Shown here: piece after piece, positions 44,087 to 54,441 of the stretch | How positions within the stretch are numbered: the stretch's first letter is position 1 | How the letters are laid out: the number at the start of each line of letters is the position of its first letter | Origin: Marinovum sp034669705 | Lineage (GTDB): Bacteria > Pseudomonadota > Alphaproteobacteria > Rhodobacterales > Rhodobacteraceae | Assembly (NCBI RefSeq): GCF_034669705.1 | Contig: NZ_JAXMOR010000024.1 | Span: 5,613-69,612, forward strand | DNA: 64,000 nucleotides | Direction of reading: 5' to 3' | Notes under the pieces: generated by a model | What the model was told of the DNA's origin: nothing | The model's input: only the letters and a program-made list of their open reading frames with translations | Databases searched by the model: none | Made by a program: the position numbers and the translations under genes

Positions 44087-44090
<4 letters not shown>
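41652..44090 (-). CDS. xdhB: Xanthine dehydrogenase molybdopterin-binding subunit
   Basis: Large catalytic subunit for hypoxanthine/xanthine to urate. 812 residues, about 30-40 longer than usual. Contains RRMGGGFGGKESQ, the AYRGFGGPQGM cofactor-binding segment, ATAASSGSDLNGMAV, and the catalytic Glu in AVGEPPFMLG near the C-terminus. Between NYYHPPARTG and TTPYGMEVTDFILHE there is a Pro/Gly/Ala-rich insertion of about 55 residues (382-437) not expected in the family. Overlaps xdhA and xdhC by 4 bases each. Assembles with XdhA as an (alpha-beta)2 enzyme. Confidence 0.94.
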
Positions 44091-45472
<1,382 letters not shown>

Positions 45473-45554
45473 GTTGATGACCTGCCGCTCTACCATGCGC
45501 ACGTAATTTGCAGGCCTTCGATGCGGCGTAGAAAACCTGCGTGCTTGTGAGGCC

Positions 45555-45584
45555 AGATTAGGAAGGCTGGAACGGGGCTTGCAA
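45555..45584 (-). promoter_or_regulatory. Candidate sigma-70-type promoter of the xdh/BMP operon
   Basis: On the minus strand, TTGCAA (45579-45584) and TAATCT (45555-45560) are separated by 18 bases, upstream of xdhA and within the 172-base xdhA-glsA spacer. Fit to consensus is 4-5 of 6 at each box. Chance occurrence is possible. Confidence 0.35.
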
Positions 45585-45644
45585 GCTTTTCCTTGGCTGC
45601 GGTGCAGAAAAATGCGGCAGTGCCTGTGCGATAAGCAGGGCCGC

Positions 45645-46568
45645 TCAGCCGAAAACCGACCAGCCGGTGAAGCGCGCCAGCCGTTCCGCCGCCTCGGTGC
45701 CGGCCTGCGAATTGCCCCAGGCGTTGAGCCCCGGCGACCAGATCGCCACCGAGGCGCGGCCGGGCACCGCCAAGAGGATGCCGCCGCCGACGCCGGACTT
45801 CCCGGGCAGCCCGGTGCGAAAGGCGAAATCGCCGGAACCGTCGTAGTGCCCGCAGGTCAGCATCAGGGCGGCGATCCGGCGGCGCTTGACCTCCGAGAGC
45901 TTGAGCGGCGCCTGCGGCAGACCGGCGATGCCGCGGCCGGCCAGCGCGAGCTGATCGGTGGTCATCTCGATGGCGCATTGGTGGAAATAGGTGCCGAGCA
46001 CCAGTTCGGCCGGGTTGCGCAGGTTGTCGTAGCTCAGCAGGTAATGCGCCAGCGCCCGGTTGCGATGGCCGGTCTCGGTCTCGGAGGCGGCGGTCTCGGC
46101 GTCGAAGTGAATGTCATCGTCGCCGGCGCTGGTCCGGACAAAGCCGATGATTTCCGACAGCGCCTCGCGCGGGGCGCGCCCGGCGAGCAGCTCGTCGGTG
46201 GTGACAAGGGCGCCGGCGTTGATGAAGGGGTTGCGCGGGCGGCCCTGCTCCTGCTCGAGCAGCAGGATGGAATCGAAGCGGTCGCCGGAGGGCTCTCGGC
46301 CGACCCGGTGCCAGATGCTCTCGCCGAAGCGGGCGAGCACGCAGGCCAGCGAGAAGACCTTTGAGATCGACTGGATCGAGAACCGCTGCCGGTATTGCCC
46401 GGCGTGCATCAGCCGGCCGTCGGCCAGTGCCACCGAGATGGCGAATTGCGCCGGGTCGATGCGGGCCAGTTCCGGGATATAGCCCGCCACTCGCCCCCAG
46501 TCGCCGGCCGCGCGCATCTCGGCGTCGAGGGTTTCGAGAAAACCGGGCAGGGCATCGAGATCGGACAT
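45645..46568 (-). CDS. glsA: Glutaminase A
   Basis: Hydrolyses glutamine to glutamate and ammonia. 307 residues, the standard length. Serine-dependent beta-lactamase-like fold with the SxxK motif in FSIQSISKVFSLA, GREPSGDRFDSI, NPFINAGALVTTDEL, and the C-terminal GLPGKSGVGGGILLAVPGRA. The gene lies upstream of the xdh operon on the same strand, 172 bases apart. Its start is 49 bases from the divergent dnaE start. Confidence 0.94.
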   Translation of the reverse strand: MSDLDALPGFLETLDAEMRAAGDWGRVAGYIPELARIDPAQFAISVALADGRLMHAGQYRQRFSIQSISKVFSLACVLARFGESIWHRVGREPSGDRFDSILLLEQEQGRPRNPFINAGALVTTDELLAGRAPREALSEIIGFVRTSAGDDDIHFDAETAASETETGHRNRALAHYLLSYDNLRNPAELVLGTYFHQCAIEMTTDQLALAGRGIAGLPQAPLKLSEVKRRRIAALMLTCGHYDGSGDFAFRTGLPGKSGVGGGILLAVPGRASVAIWSPGLNAWGNSQAGTEAAERLARFTGWSVFG

Positions 46569-46617
46569 GACAAGGAAGCTACTTCAATTGCCGGCGGTGT
46601 CCACATATTGTGGCGCA

Positions 46618-49600
46618 ATGAGCAGCTCCCCCCGATTCATTCACCTTCGCACCCATACCGAATATTCCCTGCTGGAAGGCGCCATGCGGCTGAAGAAGCT
46701 GCCGGGCCTCTGTGCCGATATGGGCATGCCCGCCGTCGCCGTGACCGACAGCAACAACCTGTTCTGCGCGCTGGAGTTTTCCGTCGGCGCGCAAGGTGCC
46801 GGCGTGCAGCCGATCATGGGGCTGCAGATCGACGTGGCCTATGTCGATTTGAACCCCGGCGACAAGCCGGTCGACCCGGCCGCCGTGGTGCTGCTGGCGC
46901 AGAACGAGCGCGGCTATGAGCACCTGATGAAGCTCAACACCTGCCTTTACGTCGACAAGGGCGGGCAACTGCCGCAGGTGACCCTGCAGGAGCTTGAGGC
47001 CCATTCGGAGGGGCTGATCTGCCTCAGCGGCGGGCCTGACGGGCCGGTTGGGCGGCTGTTGCGGCGCGGCCAGCGGCCGGCGGCCGAGGCGCTGATGGAG
47101 CGGCTCAAGAGCATTTACGGCGACCGGCTTTATGTCGAGCTGCAGCGCCATCCCGGCGAGGGTGGCCTGCCCGAGGCCGAGGCGCGGTCGGAGCGCGGCT
47201 TCGTCGAGATGGCCTATGCGATGGACCTGCCGCTGGTGGCCACCAACGACGTCTATTTCCCGAAACCCGAGATGTATGAGGCGCATGACGCGCTGATCTG
47301 CATCTCGGAGGGCGCTTATGTCGACCAGCAGGACGCCCGGCGGCGGCTGACGCGCGAGCATTACTTCAAGAGCCCGCAGGAGATGGCGACGCTGTTTGCC
47401 GATCTGCCGGAGGCGCTGGAGAACACCGTCGAGATCGCCCGGCGCTGTGCCTTCGGCACCTATCGCCGCGACCCGATCCTGCCGAAGTTTGCCGATGACG
47501 AGGTGGCCGAGCTGCGCCGGATCGCCAATGAGGGGCTGCAGAAACGGCTGGCGGTGATCCCCCATGCGGTGAGCGTCGAGGACTACCAGAAACGGCTGGA
47601 TTTCGAGCTTGGCATCATCGAGGGCATGGGCTTTCCCGGCTACTTCCTGATCGTTGCCGACTTCATCCAGTGGGCCAAGGACAATGACATTCCGGTGGGG
47701 CCCGGGCGCGGCTCTGGTGCCGGGTCGCTCGTCGCCTATGCGCTGACCATCACCGACCTTGACCCGCTGCGCTATTCGCTGCTGTTCGAGCGGTTCCTCA
47801 ACCCCGAGCGGGTGAGCATGCCCGACTTCGACATCGACTTCTGCATGGATCGCCGCGAAGAGGTGATCCGTTACGTGCAGGAGAAATACGGGCGCGACAA
47901 GGTGGGCCAGATCATCACCTTCGGCGCGCTGCTGTCGAAGGCGGCGGTGCGCGACATCGGCCGGGTGCTGCAGATGCCCTACATGCAGGTCGACCGGCTG
48001 TCGAAGATGATCCCGGTCGAAGGGGTCAAGCCGGTCTCGATCGAGAAGGCGCTGCAAGACGAGCCGCGGCTGCGCGAGGAGGCCCGCAACGAGGAGGTGG
48101 TCGACCGGCTGCTGACCTACGGCCAGCAGGTGGAAGGGCTGCTCCGGAACGCCTCGACCCACGCCGCCGGGGTGGTGATCGGCGACCGGCCGCTGGATGC
48201 GCTGGTGCCGCTCTATCAGGATCCGCGCTCGGACATGCCGGCGACGCAATTCAACATGAAATGGGTCGAACAGGCCGGGCTGGTGAAGTTCGACTTCCTC
48301 GGGCTCAAGACCCTGACGGTGATCCAGAACGCCATGGATCTGGTGTTCAAGTCCGGCCGGCCGCTGCATGTCTCGGCCGAAGGCGTCGAGCTCTATGCGC
48401 CGGCCGAGGGGGCCGAGAACCAGATCAACGCCATTCCGCTGGACGATGAGGCGACCTACAAGCTCTATGCCGCCGCCAAGACCGTCGCCGTGTTTCAGGT
48501 GGAAAGCTCGGGCATGATGGATGCGCTCAAGCGCATGAAACCGACCTGTATCGAGGATATCGTCGCTCTCGTGGCGCTCTACCGGCCCGGCCCGATGGAG
48601 AACATCCCGGTCTATTGCGAGGTCAAGAACGGCCTCAAGGAGATCACCTCGGTCCACCCGCTGATCGACCATATCCTCGAAGAGACGCAGGGCATCATCG
48701 TCTATCAGGAACAGGTGATGCAGATCGCCCAGGTGATGGCGGGCTATTCGCTCGGCGGTGCGGACCTCTTGCGCCGTGCGATGGGCAAGAAGATCAAGGA
48801 GGCGATGGACGCCGAACGGCCGAAGTTCGAAAAGGGCGCGGCCGAGAACGGTGTCGAGAAGAAGAAGGCCACCGAGGTCTTCGACCTGCTGGAGAAATTC
48901 GCCAACTACGGCTTCAACAAGTCGCATGCGGCGGCCTATGCGGTGGTGTCGTACCAGACCGCCTGGCTCAAGGCGAACCACCCGGTCGAGTTCATGGCCG
49001 GGGTGATGAACTGCGATATCCACCTGACCGACAAGCTCGCCACCTATTTCGAGGAGGTCCGCAAGGGGCTGGGCCTGCCCTGGGTGCCGCCCTGCGTGAA
49101 CCGCTCGCTGGCCAGTTTCGATGTGGTCGACGGTGCGCTGGTCTACGCGCTGGGCGCGCTGAAGAACGTCGGTCTCGAGGCGATGAAACTGGTGGTCGAG
49201 GGGCGGGACGGGAAACCCTTCGCCACACTGTACGATCTTGCCCGGCGGGTCGATCTGAAGCGCGTCGGCAAGCGGCCACTGGAGATGCTGGCGCGCGCCG
49301 GCGCCTTCGACCAGCTCGATCCCAACCGCCGGCGGGTTTTCGACTCGCTCGATGCGCTGGTGAACTACTCGGCGGCGGTGCATGAGCAGAAGAACTCCAA
49401 TCAGGTGTCGCTGTTCGGCGAGGCGGGCGACGATCTGCCGGAGCCGCGGCTGGCACCGGTCAACGACTGGCTGCCGGCTGAACGTCTGGCCGAGGAGTTC
49501 AAGGCTGTGGGCTTCTATCTGTCGGGCCACCCGCTCGACGATTACATGGCGGCGCTCAAGCGCAAGGACGTGATGACCCTCGACGAGGTCATGGCCAAGG

Positions 49601-50118
49601 CCGAGCGTTCGCCCTGCCTGGCCAAGCTGGCCGGGGTGGTCGCCGGGCGGCAGGAGCGGAAATCGGCGCGCGGCAACCGCTTTGCCTTCTGTCAGCTCTC
49701 GGACACCACCGGCGCCTTTGAGGTGACGCTGTTTTCCGAGACGCTGGAAAAGAGCCGCGAGTTTCTCGAGACCGGCGCCAAGGTGGTGGTGACCGTCGAG
49801 GCGACGATGGAGAGCGACCAGCTCAAGCTGCTGGGCCGCTCGGTGACGCCGATCGACGCGGCGGTGGCCGATGCGGGCTCGATCGGGCTCAAGGTGTTTG
49901 TCGAGGAGCCCGGCGCGATCCCCTCGGTGGCCACGATCCTGTCGGAGGCGGCGGGCAAGGTGCAAAAGGCGGCCCGCGGGCCGATCCTGCTCTACCTGAT
50001 GGACCCGGCCCTGCCCGGCGAGGTCGAGATCGACACCGGCGCGGAATACCCGGTCAACCCCGAGATCAAGGGCGCATTGAAGAGCCTGCCGGGAGTGATG
50101 GCGGTGGAGGAAGTGTGA
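46618..50118 (+). CDS. dnaE: DNA polymerase III subunit alpha
   Basis: Replicative polymerase. 1166 residues from ATG 46618 (MSSSPRFIHLRTHTEYSLLE), the normal DnaE length; an in-frame ATG 17 codons upstream lies over the glsA start and is rejected. PHP domain at the N-terminus (HLRTHTEYS), palm with GRGSGAGSLVAYALTITDLD and the catalytic aspartates in PDFDIDFCMD, then fingers, helix-hairpin-helix region and OB fold near the C-terminus (ATMESDQLKLLGRSVTPID). DnaE1 type; no ImuB/DnaE2 features nearby. Confidence 0.97.
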   Translation: MSSSPRFIHLRTHTEYSLLEGAMRLKKLPGLCADMGMPAVAVTDSNNLFCALEFSVGAQGAGVQPIMGLQIDVAYVDLNPGDKPVDPAAVVLLAQNERGYEHLMKLNTCLYVDKGGQLPQVTLQELEAHSEGLICLSGGPDGPVGRLLRRGQRPAAEALMERLKSIYGDRLYVELQRHPGEGGLPEAEARSERGFVEMAYAMDLPLVATNDVYFPKPEMYEAHDALICISEGAYVDQQDARRRLTREHYFKSPQEMATLFADLPEALENTVEIARRCAFGTYRRDPILPKFADDEVAELRRIANEGLQKRLAVIPHAVSVEDYQKRLDFELGIIEGMGFPGYFLIVADFIQWAKDNDIPVGPGRGSGAGSLVAYALTITDLDPLRYSLLFERFLNPERVSMPDFDIDFCMDRREEVIRYVQEKYGRDKVGQIITFGALLSKAAVRDIGRVLQMPYMQVDRLSKMIPVEGVKPVSIEKALQDEPRLREEARNEEVVDRLLTYGQQVEGLLRNASTHAAGVVIGDRPLDALVPLYQDPRSDMPATQFNMKWVEQAGLVKFDFLGLKTLTVIQNAMDLVFKSGRPLHVSAEGVELYAPAEGAENQINAIPLDDEATYKLYAAAKTVAVFQVESSGMMDALKRMKPTCIEDIVALVALYRPGPMENIPVYCEVKNGLKEITSVHPLIDHILEETQGIIVYQEQVMQIAQVMAGYSLGGADLLRRAMGKKIKEAMDAERPKFEKGAAENGVEKKKATEVFDLLEKFANYGFNKSHAAAYAVVSYQTAWLKANHPVEFMAGVMNCDIHLTDKLATYFEEVRKGLGLPWVPPCVNRSLASFDVVDGALVYALGALKNVGLEAMKLVVEGRDGKPFATLYDLARRVDLKRVGKRPLEMLARAGAFDQLDPNRRRVFDSLDALVNYSAAVHEQKNSNQVSLFGEAGDDLPEPRLAPVNDWLPAERLAEEFKAVGFYLSGHPLDDYMAALKRKDVMTLDEVMAKAERSPCLAKLAGVVAGRQERKSARGNRFAFCQLSDTTGAFEVTLFSETLEKSREFLETGAKVVVTVEATMESDQLKLLGRSVTPIDAAVADAGSIGLKVFVEEPGAIPSVATILSEAAGKVQKAARGPILLYLMDPALPGEVEIDTGAEYPVNPEIKGALKSLPGVMAVEEV

Positions 50119-50143
50119 CGCCCCGCGCCATGGCGCGACCGGC

Positions 50144-50168
50144 GTAGGGTGGGTTTACAACCCACCGC
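50144..50168. repeat. CGTAGGGTG-type hairpin between dnaE and the TauE gene
   Basis: CGTAGGGTG with an 8-base-pair stem GGTGGGTT / AACCCACC (50148-50155 and 50159-50166) and a 3-base loop. It lies between convergent genes and could serve as a bidirectional terminator or be a dispersed palindrome related to 10814-10841. Confidence 0.55.
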
Positions 50169-50176
50169 ACCAATCC

Positions 50177-50944
50177 TTATGCGAAATACGCCCGCCGGAT
50201 CAGGTTCAGCCCGGCCACCAGCAGCACCATCAGGGTCGCCCGGCGAAAGGTCTCCTGCTCGATCCGGTCCGACACCAGCCCGCCCAGCCACATCCCCAGC
50301 AAGGCCGGCACGCAAAGCCCGGCCGAGAACAGCAGCGTCTCGCCGCGGATCACGCCGCTGCCGGAATGTGCCACCAGAAGCAGCAGCGCGCCCAGCCCGA
50401 AAGCCACGCCCTGGGTGCGCATCTGCAGCCGCTTCTCGGTATGCAGCGCGGTCAGATAGGCCACCAGCGGCGGCCCCCAGACGCCCGACAGCCCGCCGAT
50501 GAAACCGGAGACCCCGCCAAGGGAAATCTCCGCGGCGAGCGATTGTCGGCTGAGCTGCAGGCGCAGGCCCAGCAACTGGATCAGGCTGAACAGCACCATC
50601 GGCAGACCGATCGCCAGAAGCAGCACCCAGACCGGCAGAAAGGCATAGAGCTGCGCCGAGACCATCAGCATCACCGCGCCGGCAATCAGGTAGACCCGAA
50701 ACTGCCGCGTCGCCGCCAGCGCCGGCCCCGGCCCGTCGCGCAACGCCTGCGCGCCATTGGAAATCAGCGTCGGCAGCATCAGCCCGGCCAGCGCCAGGTC
50801 CGGCGGCAGGAAGATGCCCAGGAGCGAGATCATGACCATCGGCATGGCAAAGCCCACCATGCCTTTGATCACCCCGGCCAAAAGCGCGACCATGCCGCTG
50901 GCGAGGAGGATCGGAAGGGTAAATTGGACAGCGGCCATTTCCAT
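50177..50944 (-). CDS. TauE/SafE-family sulfite-exporter-like permease
   Basis: 255 residues with eight predicted hydrophobic helices. Family signs are GVIKGMVGFAMPMVMISLLG (first repeat) and SGFIGGLSGVWGPPLVAYLT (second repeat), each with the glycine-rich G.G..G..GP..V pattern. Probably an exporter of a small organosulfur or organic anion; no partner genes. Convergent with dnaE, with a hairpin in the 58-base spacer. Confidence 0.88.
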   Translation of the reverse strand: MEMAAVQFTLPILLASGMVALLAGVIKGMVGFAMPMVMISLLGIFLPPDLALAGLMLPTLISNGAQALRDGPGPALAATRQFRVYLIAGAVMLMVSAQLYAFLPVWVLLLAIGLPMVLFSLIQLLGLRLQLSRQSLAAEISLGGVSGFIGGLSGVWGPPLVAYLTALHTEKRLQMRTQGVAFGLGALLLLVAHSGSGVIRGETLLFSAGLCVPALLGMWLGGLVSDRIEQETFRRATLMVLLVAGLNLIRRAYFA

Positions 50945-51092
50945 GCTCAGCGCCTAGCATGCCTGCTCTTGCGCCGCATGCCGAAAGTGACTGGGTAATT
51001 TTAGGCAACCATTGATCTTCCAAACGTATTTTTGTTGCGCTGCAACTGCGAAGGTATTATGCACGTGCAGGATAGCAGAAGGATGATGACGC

Positions 51093-52793
51093 ATGGCGCA
51101 TGACGGACAGGACGTGACCGTGGAGGCAACAGTGCAGCTGCCCGATCTTCTTACCCTCACCGGCGCGGCGATTGCCCCGGTCGAGGCGATCTTTGACACA
51201 TCCCGCGCCCATCTGCGCGACCTTGTGGTGTCCGAAGGCCGGGTGTCGGCCAGGCTGGTCGAGGCCAACCAGGATGCGGCGCATGGTCTGGCCTGGCTCG
51301 CCACCTACCTGGAATCGCTCAGGCAAATGCAGGGCTGGGCCGAGCGGATGACCACCGAGGGCAAGTTCGGCGAGCTCGAGGCACTGCTCCACCAGATCGC
51401 CTTTGGCGAGTACCTTGCTCAGATTCGCGGCGGCATACCGATGAACCAGGGCGAGATCGTGCGGCCGCGCGACTTCGGGGTCGAGCCGTCGGAGCTCGGG
51501 GTGCTCGACACCCCCGAGATCGAGACCCTGCTGACCCGCGCCAATACCACCGCCGCCCGGGTCCGGCTGGTTGAACTCATGCAGGCGCAGCATGGGGCGA
51601 CGATGTTCGGCATCTCCGGTCTCGATGACGAGCTCGAGATGATCCGCGAGCAGTTCCGCCGCTACGCGGTGGATAAGGTCGAACCCTTTGCCCATGAGTG
51701 GCACCTCAAGGATCAGCTGATCCCGATGGAGATCATCGAGGAACTGGCCGAGATGGGCGTCTTCGGCCTCACCATCCCCGAGGAATTCGGCGGGTTCGGC
51801 CTGTCCAAGGCGTCGATGTGCGTGGTGTCGGAAGAGCTGTCGCGCGGCTATATCGGCGTCGGCTCCCTCGGCACCCGCTCCGAGATCGCCGCCGAGCTGA
51901 TCCTCGCCGGCGGCACTCAGGCGCAGAAAGAACAGTGGCTCCCGGCGCTGGCCTCTGGCGAGAAGCTGCCCACCGCGGTCTTTACCGAGCCCAACACCGG
52001 CTCCGACCTCGGCAGCCTGCGCACCCGCGCGGTCAAGGACGGGAGCGGCGATTACAAGGTCACCGGCAACAAGACCTGGATCACCCATGCCGCCCGCACC
52101 CATGTGATGACGCTGCTGGCGCGCACCGATCCGGAGACCAGCGATTACAAGGGCCTCAGCATGTTCCTGGCGGAGAAGACGCCGGGCGACGATGCCGATC
52201 CCTTCCCGACCGAGGGGATGACCGGCGGCGAGATCGAGGTGCTGGGCTACCGCGGGATGAAGGAATACGAGCTCGGTTTCGACAACTTCCACGTCAAGGG
52301 CGAGAACCTGCTCGGAGGCGAAGAGGGCAAGGGCTTCAAGCAGCTGATGGAGACCTTCGAGAGCGCCCGCATCCAGACCGCCGCGCGCGCCATCGGCGTG
52401 GCGCAGTCGGCGCTTGATGTTTCGATGCAATATGCGCTCGACCGCAAGCAGTTCGGCAAACCGCTGATCGCCTTTCCCCGCGTTGCCGGCAAACTGGCGA
52501 TGATGGCGGTCGAGATCATGGTGTCGCGGCAGCTGACCTATTTCTCGGCGCGTGAAAAGGATGCAGGCCGGCGCTGTGATCTCGAGGCCGGGATGGCGAA
52601 ACTGCTGGGCGCGAGGGTCGCCTGGGCGGCGGCAGACAACGGCCTGCAGATCCACGGTGGCAACGGCTTCGCGCTGGAATACACCATCTCGCGCATCCTC
52701 TGTGATGCGCGGATCCTCAACATCTTCGAGGGCGCGGCGGAGATCCAGGCGCAGGTGATCGCGCGCCGGCTGCTCGACACCCGCAGCAACTGA
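51093..52793 (+). CDS. mcd: Acyl-CoA dehydrogenase, probable (2S)-methylsuccinyl-CoA dehydrogenase
   Basis: FAD enzyme, 566 residues. The last 390 residues are a standard acyl-CoA dehydrogenase (IPEEFGGFGLSKASMCVVSE, FTEPNTGSDLGSLRTRAV, QYALDRKQFGKPLIAF, QIHGGNGFALEYTISRILCD). The first about 165 residues, with AAHGLAWLATYLESLRQMQG and HQIAFGEYLAQIRGGIPMNQ, form the N-terminal extension that marks methylsuccinyl-CoA dehydrogenases of the ethylmalonyl-CoA pathway (acetyl-CoA assimilation without isocitrate lyase). Other pathway genes (ccr, ecm) are not in the window. Symbol given with moderate certainty. Confidence 0.82.
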   Translation: MAHDGQDVTVEATVQLPDLLTLTGAAIAPVEAIFDTSRAHLRDLVVSEGRVSARLVEANQDAAHGLAWLATYLESLRQMQGWAERMTTEGKFGELEALLHQIAFGEYLAQIRGGIPMNQGEIVRPRDFGVEPSELGVLDTPEIETLLTRANTTAARVRLVELMQAQHGATMFGISGLDDELEMIREQFRRYAVDKVEPFAHEWHLKDQLIPMEIIEELAEMGVFGLTIPEEFGGFGLSKASMCVVSEELSRGYIGVGSLGTRSEIAAELILAGGTQAQKEQWLPALASGEKLPTAVFTEPNTGSDLGSLRTRAVKDGSGDYKVTGNKTWITHAARTHVMTLLARTDPETSDYKGLSMFLAEKTPGDDADPFPTEGMTGGEIEVLGYRGMKEYELGFDNFHVKGENLLGGEEGKGFKQLMETFESARIQTAARAIGVAQSALDVSMQYALDRKQFGKPLIAFPRVAGKLAMMAVEIMVSRQLTYFSAREKDAGRRCDLEAGMAKLLGARVAWAAADNGLQIHGGNGFALEYTISRILCDARILNIFEGAAEIQAQVIARRLLDTRSN

Positions 52794-52836
52794 GCCCGCC
52801 GAGACGCCCGCATCGATCCGTCATGCGGGCGTTTGT

Positions 52837-53148
52837 CTATCTGCGCTTGGGTCCGCGTGCTGGCGGCAGACCGGGGTGACCCTGTTCCCAGACCTGCCGT
52901 GCATCCTTGTCGACAAGCCGCTGCTGCAGCGCGTCAAGCTCGCGCAGCGCCGATTGGGTCGTGCCGGTGCGGGCCAGCGCCCGGTCATAGGCGCGGCGCA
53001 CCGACTGCGCGCCCCATGGCAGCACCGCCGCCGCCAGCCAGAGCCGAAGCTCGCGCGGCAGGCTGTCATAGGTGCGCATCGGGTCACCGGGGCGACGTTT
53101 GCGGCGCAGGGAGGTCTTGCCTGAATTGTCGGGATCGGTCCGGGGCAT
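52837..53148 (-). CDS. Small basic protein, DUF6525-like
   Basis: 103 residues, rich in arginine. Core YDSLPRELRLWLAAAVLPWG with SVRRAYDRALARTG resembles small conserved Rhodobacteraceae proteins of the DUF6525 type. N-terminal segment SLRRKRRPGDPMRTY and C-terminal PPARGPKRR are basic, which could mean nucleic-acid contact, but function is unknown. Downstream of the methylsuccinyl-CoA dehydrogenase gene, opposite strand. Confidence 0.65.
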   Translation of the reverse strand: MPRTDPDNSGKTSLRRKRRPGDPMRTYDSLPRELRLWLAAAVLPWGAQSVRRAYDRALARTGTTQSALRELDALQQRLVDKDARQVWEQGHPGLPPARGPKRR

Positions 53149-53246
53149 GGGTAGGGTCTGGCAATGGGTCGGTTGGCGGTGCGTAATGTAATAACATCAC
53201 ATCCGTCAGCCCGACAAAACGGCCGCCGCGACGGACCGGTCTCGGA

Positions 53247-54293
53247 TCACGCGGCGTGGTGCCTGAGAACCGCGTATTCGCTCGCCGTCAGGTTGCGCCG
53301 GGCATAGGCGCCATAGGCCAGCGGATCGTGCTCCACCTCCGGCATGCCGGTGATCAGCCGGGCGCGGTCGTGCGCATCCAGCGTCGAAAGCTGGGCGCTG
53401 GCGGGGTGGAAGCTCTCGGTTTCCAGTCCGTTGGCCCAGAGGATCTCGTGGCGCGGCAGCAGCAGGTGCACATAGGTGACCTCGCGCAGGGTGTAATCGG
53501 TCTGGGCGCAGGGCGTGCCGGCCAGGTCGCGGGCGGCCACGAGGACCTCGGGCGTATTGAACAGCGCCTCGATCTCGGCGCCGCGCAGCAGCATCCGGTG
53601 CTGCGGCGACACCAGAAAGCTGGTCTCGGGCTTGTCGCGGCCGAAGGCGCCGGCAAAGATCCGCACCGGACGCAGGGTCGGCATGGCATGCAGCCGCGCG
53701 CCCGACATTCGCCGGGCACCGGTCCAGAGAACCTCTTGCGGGCCGTTGTCGCGGGTCAGCACCTTGCAGCCGTCGCGCAGATCCTCGACCGGGCGGGGGC
53801 CGTCGGGGGTGTCGATCAGCGTGCCGGGGGTAAAGCAGATCACGCCGGGATCGTCGGCCTCGGCGCGCAGATGCTGCGCCACGTCGAGATGGACCACCCA
53901 GAGCGAGACTTTGCGCGGCGGCATTTCGCCCACGAACATCAGCAGACGCTCGCGGCCGGCCGGGATCATGGTGATCGGGTAGCTCTTTACGCCGTCGGTG
54001 ACGATGAAGCTGGTGTCGGCGCTTGCCGTGTCGACGGGGCGCACGGACCGCTGCCCGGTCAGCGCCGCCCCCACCAGTTTGCGCACCTTGTGCGCCGCGC
54101 GTCTGCGCAGCGCCTCGTCGCCGTCTGCTCCGTCAAGCCGCAGGACATCGCTCGGGCCGTCGACGCACAGCGCCTCGCCCTGCCAGCTCCAGCCGGCACC
54201 GACCCTCAGAGAGGAGAGCGATGCCGCGGCGAAGCCGTCTATATCCGTCTGCGACCAGGAGATGACAAACGTGCCGCGATAGCCCGCTTTCAT
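53247..54293 (-). CDS. Hint-domain (hedgehog/intein-like) protein
   Basis: 348 residues. A Hint module begins at C153 (ICFTPGTLIDTPDGPRPVED) and runs to about 310, including the histidine-bearing segments FLVSPQHRMLLRGAEI and YVHLLLPRHEILWANGL. Alphaproteobacterial 'Hint_2' proteins have exactly this Cys-PGT-I opening. The N-terminal 150 residues have no recognised domain and no signal peptide. No C-terminal intein His-Asn end or extein is visible, so ordinary protein splicing is not expected; autoproteolysis at C153 is possible. Confidence 0.8.
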   Translation of the reverse strand: MKAGYRGTFVISWSQTDIDGFAAASLSSLRVGAGWSWQGEALCVDGPSDVLRLDGADGDEALRRRAAHKVRKLVGAALTGQRSVRPVDTASADTSFIVTDGVKSYPITMIPAGRERLLMFVGEMPPRKVSLWVVHLDVAQHLRAEADDPGVICFTPGTLIDTPDGPRPVEDLRDGCKVLTRDNGPQEVLWTGARRMSGARLHAMPTLRPVRIFAGAFGRDKPETSFLVSPQHRMLLRGAEIEALFNTPEVLVAARDLAGTPCAQTDYTLREVTYVHLLLPRHEILWANGLETESFHPASAQLSTLDAHDRARLITGMPEVEHDPLAYGAYARRNLTASEYAVLRHHAA

Positions 54294-54441
54294 GCCTGAT
54301 CCTGCCTCGTGTTCTTATATTGTTGACCGACCTATACCAGAGTTGTCCCGGCCTGGGAATGCGCCGGCTGTGAGCAGGAACCGGCCGTTGCAATCCTGCC
54401 GAGACTGGACGGCGAGGCGCGCTCTGGGATAAGCCCGCGGG

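Noticed and set aside
46567..46617. Upstream in-frame start for dnaE
   Set aside because: It would add 17 residues unlike DnaE and overlap the start of divergent glsA; the ATG at 46618 gives the standard N-terminus.
46579..49965. Long minus-strand open frame opposite dnaE
   Set aside because: Shadow of dnaE codon structure in high-GC DNA; no recognisable motif, while dnaE is complete.
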